The notes below the pieces were generated by a model. It ran no database searches. It was given only the letters and a program-made list of their open reading frames with translations, and was not told the DNA's origin. Position numbers and translations under genes: made by a program. From contig NZ_BDUB01000001.1 in NCBI RefSeq assembly GCF_002218065.1, forward strand, positions 3,195,270-3,259,269: DNA of 64,000 nt, read 5' to 3'. Source of the DNA: Nodularia sp. NIES-3585. Lineage in GTDB: Bacteria; Cyanobacteriota; Cyanobacteriia; Cyanobacteriales; Nostocaceae. This document shows, piece after piece, positions 55,088 through 63,886 of this stretch (positions are counted from its first letter, which is position 1; each line of letters starts with the position of its first letter).

Positions 55088-57364
55088 CTAATCGGAAGAA
55101 TTTGAACTAGGTCTAAGTCGCTCTCGCCAATTGGTCTGGGGCTTTGAAGAACTAGAACTATTACTAGGTGGTTTAGTTTTCACGGGTGGCGCAGCCTCTG
55201 ATTGTACTCTTCTACGCTGTCTACGAGGAGAAGATACACGAGCAGGTGGATTGACGGTTTGTGGCTGTGAACGTCTTCTCCTACGTCTAGATGAACGGGT
55301 AACGTTAGCGCTGGGGGGACTGGGCTGATTTGTAGCAGCCGCAAGAGAACGATGTTGTATTGATTTCGGTTTAATAGGCTGCGCCTCAATGCTACCGACT
55401 CGACCTTGTAGTTTGGGTCTTTCGGGAAACTTTTCTATAGGCATTCCCTCTACGGCTTTTTGCATAAATTCCCTCCAAGCGATCGCCGCACTACCACTGG
55501 CTCCCGAAGTCGGCTGGTTATTATCATTACCTAACCAAACACCTGTAACCATTTGGGGAATGTAGCCAATAAACCACAAATCCCGCGATTCATCTGAGGT
55601 TCCCGTTTTCCCGGCCACAGGCCTATTCTTTAATTGGGCAGGGCTGCCAGTACCTGCTTCTACTACGTGGCGGAGCATCCAGGTCATAATTCCGGCGCTG
55701 GTGGGGTCAAGAACCCGCTGATGTTGGAAATCATTTGACCAAATTACCTGTCCTTGACGGTCAAGGATACGGCGAATGCCATGAGCTTCTATGTATAATC
55801 CTTGAGTTGCAAAACTGCCATAAGCGTTGGTTAATTCCAGTAAATTCACTTCATGGGAACCAAGCGCTAAAGAATAGGTGGGTTGGAGATCCGATTTAAT
55901 TCCCAAATTGTGGGCAGTATTCATAATTGGTTCAAATCCCACATCCAGCAATACCTTGACTGCAATTACATTAATGGAACGGGTGAGGGCATCTCGGATG
56001 GTCATTGAGCCACGAAAATTTCTACTATAGTTTTGTGGTTCGTAGCCATCGACGACTAAAGGTGCATCCAGGTATCTGTCATGAGGACTTTTACCAGTGG
56101 CTATGGCTGCGGCATAAACAAATCCTTTAAATGTTGAGCCTGGCTGACGCTGTGCCTGAGTAACCCGATTAAACTGATTCTTGCTAAAGTCTTTTCCTCC
56201 CACCATTGCCTGAATTTCACCGTTGCGGGGGTCTATGGCTACCAAAGATCCTTGAGTAAAGTTCTGCCAGCGACCTTGATTTTTCAAGGTTTTAGCAACT
56301 GCTGCTTCTGCGGCCTGTTGCAAAGTGGGATTAAGGGTAGTTTCCACCATCAGACCCCCTTGTTTTAGCGCTTCGGGGGAAACATATTTGGGTAATTCTT
56401 GTAGGACGTAACTAGTAAAGTAAGGATATTTTACTTGTAGTCGCTGGGGAAAACTGCTGTTGAGGTTGAGGGATTCCTGAGCAGATGCTTGCCTTTGGGC
56501 GGCTGTAATTAATTGATCTTCATACATCCGCTGCAATACTATATTTCGTCGTCGTATTGCCACTGTGGGATTTCGCTCTGGGGAGTATAAGCTTGGAGCG
56601 GGAGCTAATCCAGCCATCATTGCCGCTTCGGCTAGGGTGAGTTGATCTATGGATTTACTGAAGTATACTCTGGCAGCATCTGCGACACCATAAGCGCCAG
56701 ATCCTAAATATACCAAATTTAGGTAACGTTCTATAATCTGGTCTTTGGTCAACTCTTGTTCCAATTTATGAGCTATACGGACTTCTTTGAGTTTGCGCCA
56801 GATTGTCTGCTCTTGTTGGAGAAAAAGAATGCGGGCTAGCTGTTGGGTGATGGTACTACCACCTTCTACCACACTCTGCGATCGCACATTTTTCAAAGCT
56901 GCTCTGAGAATTCCTTGAGGGTCAATACCATGATGGCTTTCAAATCTTCTGTCTTCTGAGGCGATAAAAGCTTGTTTGAGTTGATCAGGTATTTCATCGA
57001 GCCTGAGCCGTTCTCTGGTGGCTTCACCTTGTTGTTGTAGTATGGTGCCATCAACAGCTTTGATAGTTAGGGTTTGCGCTCTGCTGCTAACTTTCAGTTC
57101 AGATTGGTCTGGTAAGCTTTGGTCTATGATGCCAATGAAGTAGTGCAATCCCAGAATTGTACCACCAATGCTACTACCTATACCCAAGCCTGCCCAAAAC
57201 CAGATGCGACGATAAAACGGTCTGTCTCGGCTGCTAAATATACTAGTGATCCCAGACGAGATCCTATTTATTTGACTCCAGAACTGCCTTGTTTTCATAA
57301 ACCTTGTGGGTGGTAAGCTCTCATTTGTGGCTTCCTCGTTCTCGTAATGATTACCAGGGGTCAA
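55088..57364 (-). CDS. Class A penicillin-binding protein (PBP1A-type transglycosylase/transpeptidase)
   Basis: 758 residues from a TTG at 57364. One membrane anchor near residue 60-85, glycosyltransferase-51 domain with EDRRFESHHGID and GGSTITQQLARILFL, then a transpeptidase domain with the nucleophile Ser in PGSTFKGF, the SxN motif RSINV and KTGT. The last 130 residues are a basic, Ser/Pro-rich tail. It polymerises and cross-links peptidoglycan in the periplasm. Start choice: AAGGAGGA lies 7 bases before the TTG, the best possible signal; a TTG ten codons earlier at 57394 has no such site and its codons overlap the Shine-Dalgarno sequence. Convergent with the GGDEF/EAL gene. Confidence 0.93.
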   Translation of the reverse strand: MTPGNHYENEEATNESLPPTRFMKTRQFWSQINRISSGITSIFSSRDRPFYRRIWFWAGLGIGSSIGGTILGLHYFIGIIDQSLPDQSELKVSSRAQTLTIKAVDGTILQQQGEATRERLRLDEIPDQLKQAFIASEDRRFESHHGIDPQGILRAALKNVRSQSVVEGGSTITQQLARILFLQQEQTIWRKLKEVRIAHKLEQELTKDQIIERYLNLVYLGSGAYGVADAARVYFSKSIDQLTLAEAAMMAGLAPAPSLYSPERNPTVAIRRRNIVLQRMYEDQLITAAQRQASAQESLNLNSSFPQRLQVKYPYFTSYVLQELPKYVSPEALKQGGLMVETTLNPTLQQAAEAAVAKTLKNQGRWQNFTQGSLVAIDPRNGEIQAMVGGKDFSKNQFNRVTQAQRQPGSTFKGFVYAAAIATGKSPHDRYLDAPLVVDGYEPQNYSRNFRGSMTIRDALTRSINVIAVKVLLDVGFEPIMNTAHNLGIKSDLQPTYSLALGSHEVNLLELTNAYGSFATQGLYIEAHGIRRILDRQGQVIWSNDFQHQRVLDPTSAGIMTWMLRHVVEAGTGSPAQLKNRPVAGKTGTSDESRDLWFIGYIPQMVTGVWLGNDNNQPTSGASGSAAIAWREFMQKAVEGMPIEKFPERPKLQGRVGSIEAQPIKPKSIQHRSLAAATNQPSPPSANVTRSSRRRRRRSQPQTVNPPARVSSPRRQRRRVQSEAAPPVKTKPPSNSSSSSKPQTNWRERLRPSSNSSD

Positions 57365-57617
57365 TCGCGTTTCCTCCTTGTCAGAGTCGCTCAAATTGGT
57401 CCATCTTTGCTTGAACTAGGAGGTGAGCTTTCCCACGTCAGTTCTTCTCTGAAAGTACCTGAAACCTATCCACAATCTCAAATTTTTGGGGTTAGCGCAC
57501 CACGTTTGTGTTATTATAATACCCTATAAATAATTAACTAAATTCAGTAGTACATAAAAATATTTTTTGGGGATCTATTAATTAGCTTGTAATTATTCAT
57601 ACACTCAATTTAAGTAA

Positions 57618-58151
57618 TTGTTCAAACCAGCAAGTTCATTACAGGTATCTGGGACAGGTGCAACGGATAAAGCTAGTGCCATTGCCCTCGGTGGTAATAT
57701 GGGCGACTCCTATGGGATTTTAGCAGCAGCTATAGAGACATTAGCCAAAACACCAGGAATTAAGTTAGCAGCTAAATCCAGTTGGTATAGAACTAAAGCT
57801 GTAGGTCCACCACAGCCAGATTATTTAAATGGTTGCGCCATATTGCAAGTAGAAATGCCACCAGATTTGTTATTAGAGACTTTATTGGCAACGGAACAAC
57901 AATTTGGGCGGGTGCGTCAACAGCGCTGGGGTGCGCGATCGCTTGATTTAGATTTGCTGTTATATGATGACTTCATCATAGATACGCCCCACCTCCAAAT
58001 TCCTCACCCCCGAATGCGAGAACGGGCTTTTGTCTTAATACCACTGGCAGAAATTGCCCCAGATTGGGTAGAGCCAATTTCCCAACGTGTGATTAAAGAT
58101 TTAGTAAAAGAGGTAGACTGTTCTGATGTACATTTATTCAAGAGTAATTAA
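57618..58151 (+). CDS. folK: HPPK, 2-amino-4-hydroxy-6-hydroxymethyldihydropteridine pyrophosphokinase
   Basis: 177 residues. Catalyses ATP-dependent pyrophosphorylation of hydroxymethyldihydropterin in folate synthesis. Family blocks: AIALGGNMGDSYGIL, SSWYRTKAVGPPQPDYLNGC, LLATEQQFGRVRQQRWGARS, the metal-binding LDLDLLLYDD and IPHPRMRERAFVLIPLAEIAP. The start is uncertain: the only in-frame early start is TTG at 57618, with a weak upstream site; the first ATG (57700) is inside the GGNMGDS motif and too late. The N-terminal extension of about 20 residues before SAIALGG is normal for cyanobacteria. The Nudix gene follows 85 bases later. Confidence 0.93.
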   Translation: MFKPASSLQVSGTGATDKASAIALGGNMGDSYGILAAAIETLAKTPGIKLAAKSSWYRTKAVGPPQPDYLNGCAILQVEMPPDLLLETLLATEQQFGRVRQQRWGARSLDLDLLLYDDFIIDTPHLQIPHPRMRERAFVLIPLAEIAPDWVEPISQRVIKDLVKEVDCSDVHLFKSN

Positions 58152-58236
58152 ATTTACGAAACATAAACATAAAAGTCACTGTTTTGACTAATCGAACAAT
58201 GTTTATATACGTGTGTACATATAACAGAAATTAACT

Positions 58237-58785
58237 ATGCCATTAGGTAGAGAATTACCACAGCTACTGAAACAATGCTTGCTCTATAAAGGGCGCAAAT
58301 TTAATTTTGAAGTCAATCGCCTACGTTTACCTAACAAAGCTGAAGGAGATTGGGAATGTATTCGTCACCCTGGTGGAGCCTTAGCTGTGCCTGTGACGGA
58401 CGAAGGTAAACTTGTACTTGTGCGCCAGTATCGTTTTGCCATTCAGGGCAGGATTTTGGAATTTCCCGCCGGGACTTTGGAACGCAATGAAGATCCCCAA
58501 GAAACAATACAGCGTGAAATTGAGGAAGAAACTGGTTATAGCGCTCAGAAATGGGACAAACTAGGTGAGTTTTTTCTGGCTCCCGGTTATTCTGATGAAA
58601 TTATCTATGCTTTTTTGGCACGGGATTTGGAAAAGCTGGAAAACCCGCCCAAACAAGATGAAGATGAGGATATCGAAACTGTGTTGATGACTCCAGAAGA
58701 ATTGGAGAAAGCTATTCTCAACGGCGAAGCTGTAGATGCTAAATCAATTACTAGTTTTATGCTAGCGCGTCCATTTTTGTTTTAA
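58237..58785 (+). CDS. Nudix hydrolase, ADP-ribose pyrophosphatase-like
   Basis: 182 residues. Full Nudix box GTLERNEDPQETIQREIEEE followed by TGY (G-x5-E-x7-REUxEExGU), preceded by VPVTDEGKLVLVRQYRFAI and LEFPAGTLE, the arrangement of ADP-ribose pyrophosphatases. It would cleave ADP-ribose or a related nucleotide diphosphate to clear NAD turnover products. ATG start. Same strand as folK, 85 bases apart, perhaps a two-gene unit. Confidence 0.88.
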   Translation: MPLGRELPQLLKQCLLYKGRKFNFEVNRLRLPNKAEGDWECIRHPGGALAVPVTDEGKLVLVRQYRFAIQGRILEFPAGTLERNEDPQETIQREIEEETGYSAQKWDKLGEFFLAPGYSDEIIYAFLARDLEKLENPPKQDEDEDIETVLMTPEELEKAILNGEAVDAKSITSFMLARPFLF

Positions 58786-58847
58786 TCTGGTCTTTTCTGA
58801 GTCAAGCTATCCATTACCCGCATCTTTATTCACATCTAAACAAATCT

Positions 58848-58961
58848 TGGCGTTGCTGAATTGAATGCAAAATGCCAGTTCTCAAACTCTGACTCTGGTG
58901 CGCCTAGTGCGTGTTAGCATAGCCCGGCGCTAATTCATATTTGCACTCAGCAACGCCCAAA
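58848..58961. mobile_element. About 114-bp MITE-like element overlapping the 3' end of the lyase gene
   Basis: Left arm TTGGCGTTGCTGAATTGAAT and right arm (complement) TTTGGGCGTTGCTGAGTGCA share the core GGCGTTGCTGA and then TGCAAA, in inverted orientation at the two ends. The interior has a GCGCC...GGCGC palindrome around 58901-58932 and no coding frame. The right arm covers the last codons and the TGA stop of the convergent lyase gene. Confidence 0.6.
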
Positions 58962-60143
58962 TTTTTGTACACCCTCAATTAATTGGTCAATTTCTGATTC
59001 TAAACTTAAGTAATGAACAGTGGCGCGGATACAGTCAGGATCAGCAATTGTGCGCGTTAATATCTTTTGTGATTCTAAGAACTGCACCAATTTGAAATGG
59101 ACTTGCGCTTCTTGCTGGGTGAGTTGGAAGGAAACTATACCGCTTTCGGGTGGAGATGTTCGCAGACATTGAACGTTAGGTAACTGCGCTAATTTTCGCC
59201 AGAGATACTCACTGTTACGGCAAATTTGCTGATAACGTTCTTGTGAGGTTCCCCATTGCTGATGGATAGCGATCGCCTGTGTTAAGCCAGCATATAATGG
59301 AGTCGCTGATGTTGATACTTCATATCTTCGTCCATCAGGTTGCCAATTCACAGGTTGAGCTTGACTATCTACGACAACGCCACGTAAACCGATAAATGTC
59401 GGCTGTAAATTTTCTCTGGCTTCGGGACGGACATATAACCCACCCACACCCTCAGGACCACATAACCATTTATGACCGGTGAAGGCATAAAAATCTGCCC
59501 CTAATGCCGTTAAATTTAAAGATAATAAACCCGCAGACTGGGCAGCATCGACTAAAACCAATGAATTATTAGCTCTGCATACTTCTACGATTTTGTCAAG
59601 TGGCAAAACTTGTCCTGTATTCCAGAAGACATGACTTAAAATTACTAGGCGAGTCTTGGGGCGTAAATGTTGAGCAATTACGGAGACAGGATCGCCGACA
59701 TTTAAAGTTTCCTGGAGGGGACAGGTGCTAACTTCTACGGCAAATCTGCGGGCAATTTCCTGGGATGCAGCAATTACTCCAGGGTGTTCACAGTCGGAGA
59801 GCAGCATATGGTCACCAGCTTGCCAGTTAATACCCCACATGGCAATATTGCAGCCAACGGTGACATCTTCAGTTAGAGTAATGGTTTCTGCTGGTGCTTG
59901 CAACTCAGAAGCGATCGCATCTCTCAGACCTTGCTTTGCTTGAGAAACTTGAGCATAGGCTTGATTACCAAAAGGCCCAGCGGCTTGGATGTCAGCTTGA
60001 GTTTGAGTAATGGCATTCATCGCCCCTTGAGGCATCGGCCCTTGCCCACCATAATTAAAATAAATCTTATTCCCTAAAGCGGGAAATTGTGAGCGATGTT
60101 GATGTAATTTAGTTTGTGCCGCCGAAATAATAGTCATAAACAC
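58947..60143 (-). CDS. PLP-dependent cysteine/cystine C-S lyase-like protein (class V aminotransferase fold)
   Basis: 398 residues. Class V aminotransferase fold: FNYGGQGPMPQGAM near the start, LSDCEHPGV, the PLP-binding ILSHVFWNTGQVLPL, VDAAQSAG, and the Schiff-base Lys in FTGHKWLCGPEGVGGLYVRP. The TGHKWLCGPEGVG segment resembles cyanobacterial cystine/cysteine C-S lyase (C-DES) more than IscS/SufS: there is no Cys-containing loop near the C-terminus in the expected position. It would release sulfide or persulfide for Fe-S assembly. ATG start. The C-terminal FGRC and stop are encoded by the end of a MITE, so the tail may differ from orthologues. Confidence 0.82.
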   Translation of the reverse strand: MFMTIISAAQTKLHQHRSQFPALGNKIYFNYGGQGPMPQGAMNAITQTQADIQAAGPFGNQAYAQVSQAKQGLRDAIASELQAPAETITLTEDVTVGCNIAMWGINWQAGDHMLLSDCEHPGVIAASQEIARRFAVEVSTCPLQETLNVGDPVSVIAQHLRPKTRLVILSHVFWNTGQVLPLDKIVEVCRANNSLVLVDAAQSAGLLSLNLTALGADFYAFTGHKWLCGPEGVGGLYVRPEARENLQPTFIGLRGVVVDSQAQPVNWQPDGRRYEVSTSATPLYAGLTQAIAIHQQWGTSQERYQQICRNSEYLWRKLAQLPNVQCLRTSPPESGIVSFQLTQQEAQVHFKLVQFLESQKILTRTIADPDCIRATVHYLSLESEIDQLIEGVQKFGRC

Positions 60144-60265
60144 TTTATAATATCAATTTTTTTGACTGACTCTCCCACTTAAATTAGAGAGTATAGTTTG
60201 ATTCACCCAAAGTTTAGCTATCTGGAACATGACCAGATTTCGCTAATTCTTGTTAACTTAAGGGA

Positions 60266-61768
60266 ATGTTAATCAATGCTGAACACCTACTGCAATATCA
60301 ACGCTGTAAACGCCGACCTGTTTTAGATACTCACGGCGATAAACCTCAGCGTGATGCTCCCAATGAGTTGCTGCTCAAGTTACAACAAGATAAAATCGCT
60401 CATCGTCAGAGTATTTTGACAGAGTTAAGTTATTATCATAAACCAAATTACCCTCGTGGTGACTGGGAAGCAGGTCAAGTAGCCACTATAGAATTAATGC
60501 AGCTTGGGGTTGAGTACATTTATCGCGGAGTGCTGTTAGCCAATTATCACGATTTGGCAGACGCGGAAAATCAAGATGTTTTTCCCTCCCTGGAATACAC
60601 TATTGTGAGTCGTCCCGATTTATTTATAAAACAGCCAGGACAGTCTTGTTTTGGGGATTGGATGTATGTGCCGGCAAATATAGAACTGGGTAAGCGTCCT
60701 AAGCAGGAATATCAAGTTGTGGCGGCGTTTCACGCTCAAGTATTGGCAAAGGTGCAGAAAATTACGCCGGAAATAGCTTGGCTGGTGTTGCGTACCAAAG
60801 ATAGAGATTATGCAGTGGATTTATCCAAATGGATACCAAAAATGCAGAGCATTTTGTGGGAGTTTATCCAAGCATTAGAGTTACCAGAACCACCAGAAGT
60901 ATTTATTTCCCGTCAGAAGTGTAATCTTTGCCATTGGTATAATCAATGTTATGCGATCGCGCAATCACAGCAACACCTTTCTTTGTTACCAGGAGTCACA
61001 CCTGTTCGCTACAACCAACTCCAGGCTTTATCGATCAACACTGTGGAATCTCTGGCTCATACCAGCCCTCTGATTTTGGAAAACCTTCCTGGTTTCAGCA
61101 GCACAGTAGCACCCAAGTTGATAGTACAAGCCCAATCTGTACTGCAAAAAAGACCATTTATTTTACCTAGTTCGTTACCAACAGAGGATCTGACATTTAC
61201 CGCTCCTGTAGAGCTTTATTTTGATATTGAAGCCCAGCCAGATTTGGATTTAGATTATTTATTGGGAATTTTGGTTGTTGATAAGCAAGCCAAGACAGAA
61301 AAGTTTTATTCCTTTTTAGCCGAAAAACCAGAAGAAGAAGAATTAATTTGGCAACAATTTTTAGATTTGGTTTGGCAATATCCCGAAGCGCCAATTTATC
61401 ATTTTTGTGTGTATGAATTGGATACAGTCAAACGGCTGGCGAAACTTTACCGCACTCCCCATTCTTCTGTGCGTCCTGTATTAAATCGGTTTGTGGATGT
61501 ATATGAACAATTAACTCAAAGCGTCGCCTTACCCATAGAAAGCTATGCCTTGAAAGCGATCGCTCGGTGGTTGGGCTTTGAGTGGCGAGAAAAAGAAGCT
61601 AGTGGTGCTAAGTGTATTTACTGGTATGACCAGTGGTTAGAAACAGGCGATCGCACCTTGCTAGAAGTTATTCAAAGTTACAACGAAGATGATTGTCGGG
61701 CTACTCGTAGTGTCAAGGATTGGCTAGTGCAATTTGTGCAAAATGAATCTAGTTGGCGACTATTTTAA
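60266..61768 (+). CDS. TM0106-family RecB-like nuclease with RNase-H-like exonuclease domain
   Basis: 500 residues. The N-terminal half has a RecB/PD-(D/E)xK-like region (YTIVSRPDLFIK, EYQVVAAFHAQVLAKVQ) and a four-Cys cluster site (CKRRP near the start; CNLCHWYNQC). A helix-hairpin-helix segment (LLPGVTPVRYNQLQALSINT, ENLPGFSSTVAPKL) follows. The C-terminal half is a DEDD-type RNase-H-like exonuclease: LYFDIEAQPDLD, HFCVYELDTVKRLAKLY, YNEDDCRATRSVKDWL. This matches TM0106-type putative nucleases, whose role is not well defined. ATG start with AAGGGA immediately upstream. It stands alone. Confidence 0.82.
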   Translation: MLINAEHLLQYQRCKRRPVLDTHGDKPQRDAPNELLLKLQQDKIAHRQSILTELSYYHKPNYPRGDWEAGQVATIELMQLGVEYIYRGVLLANYHDLADAENQDVFPSLEYTIVSRPDLFIKQPGQSCFGDWMYVPANIELGKRPKQEYQVVAAFHAQVLAKVQKITPEIAWLVLRTKDRDYAVDLSKWIPKMQSILWEFIQALELPEPPEVFISRQKCNLCHWYNQCYAIAQSQQHLSLLPGVTPVRYNQLQALSINTVESLAHTSPLILENLPGFSSTVAPKLIVQAQSVLQKRPFILPSSLPTEDLTFTAPVELYFDIEAQPDLDLDYLLGILVVDKQAKTEKFYSFLAEKPEEEELIWQQFLDLVWQYPEAPIYHFCVYELDTVKRLAKLYRTPHSSVRPVLNRFVDVYEQLTQSVALPIESYALKAIARWLGFEWREKEASGAKCIYWYDQWLETGDRTLLEVIQSYNEDDCRATRSVKDWLVQFVQNESSWRLF

Positions 61769-62117
61769 TTTTTATAGGTAAAAATTCAACCCATAGTCAA
61801 ATTTTTTGAAACCTTGTTTTCCCCATCACCAGATTAAAAAAACGACGCAGCAGCATTTGTTAATAACTCAATTTGGTATTTTTCTCTTGACTATCAAACT
61901 CTAGATAGTTGGAGTCGTAATCGTCGTGTAGTTGCCAAAGTTGAGTATAACTATGAAGAAGTTGATACTCGCTTTGTGAGGTATTTTGATATGTATCAAT
62001 TAAACTGTCGTCAATTTGGCTAACCTAAGCGTTTTTTCTCACAAGTGAGAAATCCGGGTTTTGACTTTTCAGACAGAATCTAGAAATCTATGATAATCAT
62101 TCTCGCTAGGCTCACAA
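61769..62117. other. 349-bp spacer containing the transposase relic
   Basis: Besides the relic at 61835-62023 it holds only AT-rich sequence between the nuclease gene and the convergent hydrolase-fold gene. Confidence 0.5.
61835..62023 (+). pseudogene. Relic of an IS1380-type transposase gene
   Basis: A frame without a start codon reads NSIWYFSLDYQTLDSWS then RNRRVVAKVEYNYEEVDTRF and ends at TAA shortly after. The SWSRxRRVVAKxEY block is characteristic of IS1380-family DDE transposases. Only about 60 codons survive, with nothing recognisable on either side, so this is a leftover fragment. No terminal repeats were found. Confidence 0.55.
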
Positions 62118-63041
62118 TTAAGCTCCAGTTTTCAGTCCGGCGATGAATGGTGCGATCGCCTCTACAAATTGTACTGTTGATTCATAGGGTAAAACGTTGC
62201 GTCCCGGTAATTTAATTCCACTACCTTGAGGTAAACAGCCGAGATAATCAGCCATGCGTTCATCGGGTGTTTCTTGTTTACCTTCTTTGCTAATACTCGA
62301 TGCGGCTTCTCCTAAAACTACCAATATCGGCTGATTAATACAAGCCAGATAACCACTATAATCCTGTCGCCAAAACCCAGCTAAGAACGAAAATACGGCA
62401 TGGCGACTTTCAGGATTTTCCGCCCCCGCAACTAACATATCTAACCACTCTTTATCTACAGCATTTTCTGAACCAAAAAGTTGCCGAATGGAGAAAGAAC
62501 GCAAAAACTTTTTCGTCCGCGCATAGCGATAAAAAGCATTACCTAAAGGCGAATTAAAAAGATTCCAAGCTATTTTTTGCTGCAATGCTGATGAGTTTTT
62601 CGTAATCACTGGCCAAGCTGGAGGACCAGCTAAAATCATTCCAGCAATTAAATTTGATTGTCTCTGCACTAACTCTATCGCCACTGGTAATAAAGCGCCT
62701 TGTACTACAATCACAACAGATTTTTTGACTACTGTTTGCAAGAAGTAATCTAGTTGTTCTGCCCAATCTTGAGGATTATAAGCGACATGGGGCATATCAC
62801 TTTCACCACATCCTAGTAAGTCAGGATTGTAAATAGAATTTTGATCACCTTTTCTATACCATTGGCTGCGAAATCTTTGCCAAAATTGCCGCGATAATCC
62901 CACACCAATCGGATGAATTAAAAGTAAAGGTAGACCCTCGTTGGTGGAGTTAGCTGGTTGATATACTTCGTAGGCACAACGATAATTTTGCCAAGTGTAA
63001 AATTGGGTAGGAGATATTGTAATTTTCACTGTGTTTGCCAT
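62118..63041 (-). CDS. Alpha/beta-hydrolase-fold protein, nucleophile apparently missing
   Basis: 307 residues. The fold is clear from LPLLLIHPIGVGLSRQFWQR, IYNPDLLGCGESDMP, PILVVLGEAAS and the C-terminal LPYESTVQFVEAIAPFI. At the nucleophile elbow, where G-x-S-x-G is expected, the sequence reads VVQGALLPVA, placing Gly115 at the serine position. No other GxSxG is present. Acid and His candidates of the triad are also unclear. It may be a non-catalytic relative or use another residue. It lies 20 bases downstream of the epimerase gene on the same strand, so the two are probably co-transcribed. Confidence 0.8.
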   Translation of the reverse strand: MANTVKITISPTQFYTWQNYRCAYEVYQPANSTNEGLPLLLIHPIGVGLSRQFWQRFRSQWYRKGDQNSIYNPDLLGCGESDMPHVAYNPQDWAEQLDYFLQTVVKKSVVIVVQGALLPVAIELVQRQSNLIAGMILAGPPAWPVITKNSSALQQKIAWNLFNSPLGNAFYRYARTKKFLRSFSIRQLFGSENAVDKEWLDMLVAGAENPESRHAVFSFLAGFWRQDYSGYLACINQPILVVLGEAASSISKEGKQETPDERMADYLGCLPQGSGIKLPGRNVLPYESTVQFVEAIAPFIAGLKTGA

Positions 63042-63061
63042 AGGATTTATTTTTATTTTTA

Positions 63062-63886
63062 TTAAAAAATCATCTGGGGCTGAATTAATTTATAGCCAGC
63101 AGCTTTGATTTTTTGATTGGATACTTTAACATTATATGAGCGGTTAGTTTTGGCAGTATGATCCCATTGTACTTTGGCTAAATTGTGTTTTACCATCAAG
63201 CTATCAAGTAACTCTCGACTGGTAAAATTAGCATCATCTACCAGATTATAAATACCTTGCAAGTGATTGAGACGCACAAATTCTATCGCCCCAACAATAT
63301 CATCAAGGTGAATCCAATTAGCGACATCTTCACCATTACCGGGACGAGTTGTACCAGGAACTCTACTAAATATTTTGATAAGTTCCCTGTTGGGGCCATA
63401 AATACCCCCCAATCTTAAGATACAAACCCGGAGCTTTTCACTAGATGCTGCTAGCAATATATCTTCAGTTGCTTTGAGAATTTTTCCATTATCATTACTT
63501 GGTGTAGCGAGGGTTTCTTCATCTACTAAAGCACCGTTGTGGTTGCCATAAACTGAATAACTTCCAGTATATATTAGTTGCTTAACACTAGGAGTATCTT
63601 GGAGAATTTCAACTAGGGTTTGAGCCGTATTGAGGTAAGTTTCTGCATATACATTTGCCCCTTTTGCCCCAATACTCAACAACACAATATCTTGATTTTG
63701 CAATACAGATTTTAGTTTTTCTCGGTCATTTCCTTGGGTGACTACAACTTTTTGGGCTACACTTTGTAAAGTGGGGACACGCTCAGGGGTAGTTGTGGTA
63801 GCTGTGACCATAAAAGTCATTTTTTGCTGCCAAGCTTGAGCAGCTGCACAGCCAACGTAACCACAACCGATAATGGCAATGTTCAT
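63062..63886 (-). CDS. NAD(P)-dependent epimerase/dehydratase-like SDR
   Basis: 274 residues of the extended SDR (atypical) family. N-terminal dinucleotide-binding IAIIGCGYVGCAAAQAWQQ (G-x-G-x2-G), YTGSYSVYGNHNG, RLGGIYGPNRELIKIF, WIHLDDIVGAIEFV and the C-terminal AAGYKLIQPQ. The usual Tyr-x3-Lys is not obvious, as in other YeeZ-like members. Substrate is unknown; sugar-nucleotide relatives exist. ATG start. First gene of a likely two-gene operon with the hydrolase-fold protein. Confidence 0.82.
   Translation of the reverse strand: MNIAIIGCGYVGCAAAQAWQQKMTFMVTATTTTPERVPTLQSVAQKVVVTQGNDREKLKSVLQNQDIVLLSIGAKGANVYAETYLNTAQTLVEILQDTPSVKQLIYTGSYSVYGNHNGALVDEETLATPSNDNGKILKATEDILLAASSEKLRVCILRLGGIYGPNRELIKIFSRVPGTTRPGNGEDVANWIHLDDIVGAIEFVRLNHLQGIYNLVDDANFTSRELLDSLMVKHNLAKVQWDHTAKTNRSYNVKVSNQKIKAAGYKLIQPQMIF

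Noticed and set aside
57365-57394. TTG at 57394 as start of the class A PBP
   Set aside because: The Shine-Dalgarno AAGGAGGA lies downstream of it and points to the TTG at 57364.
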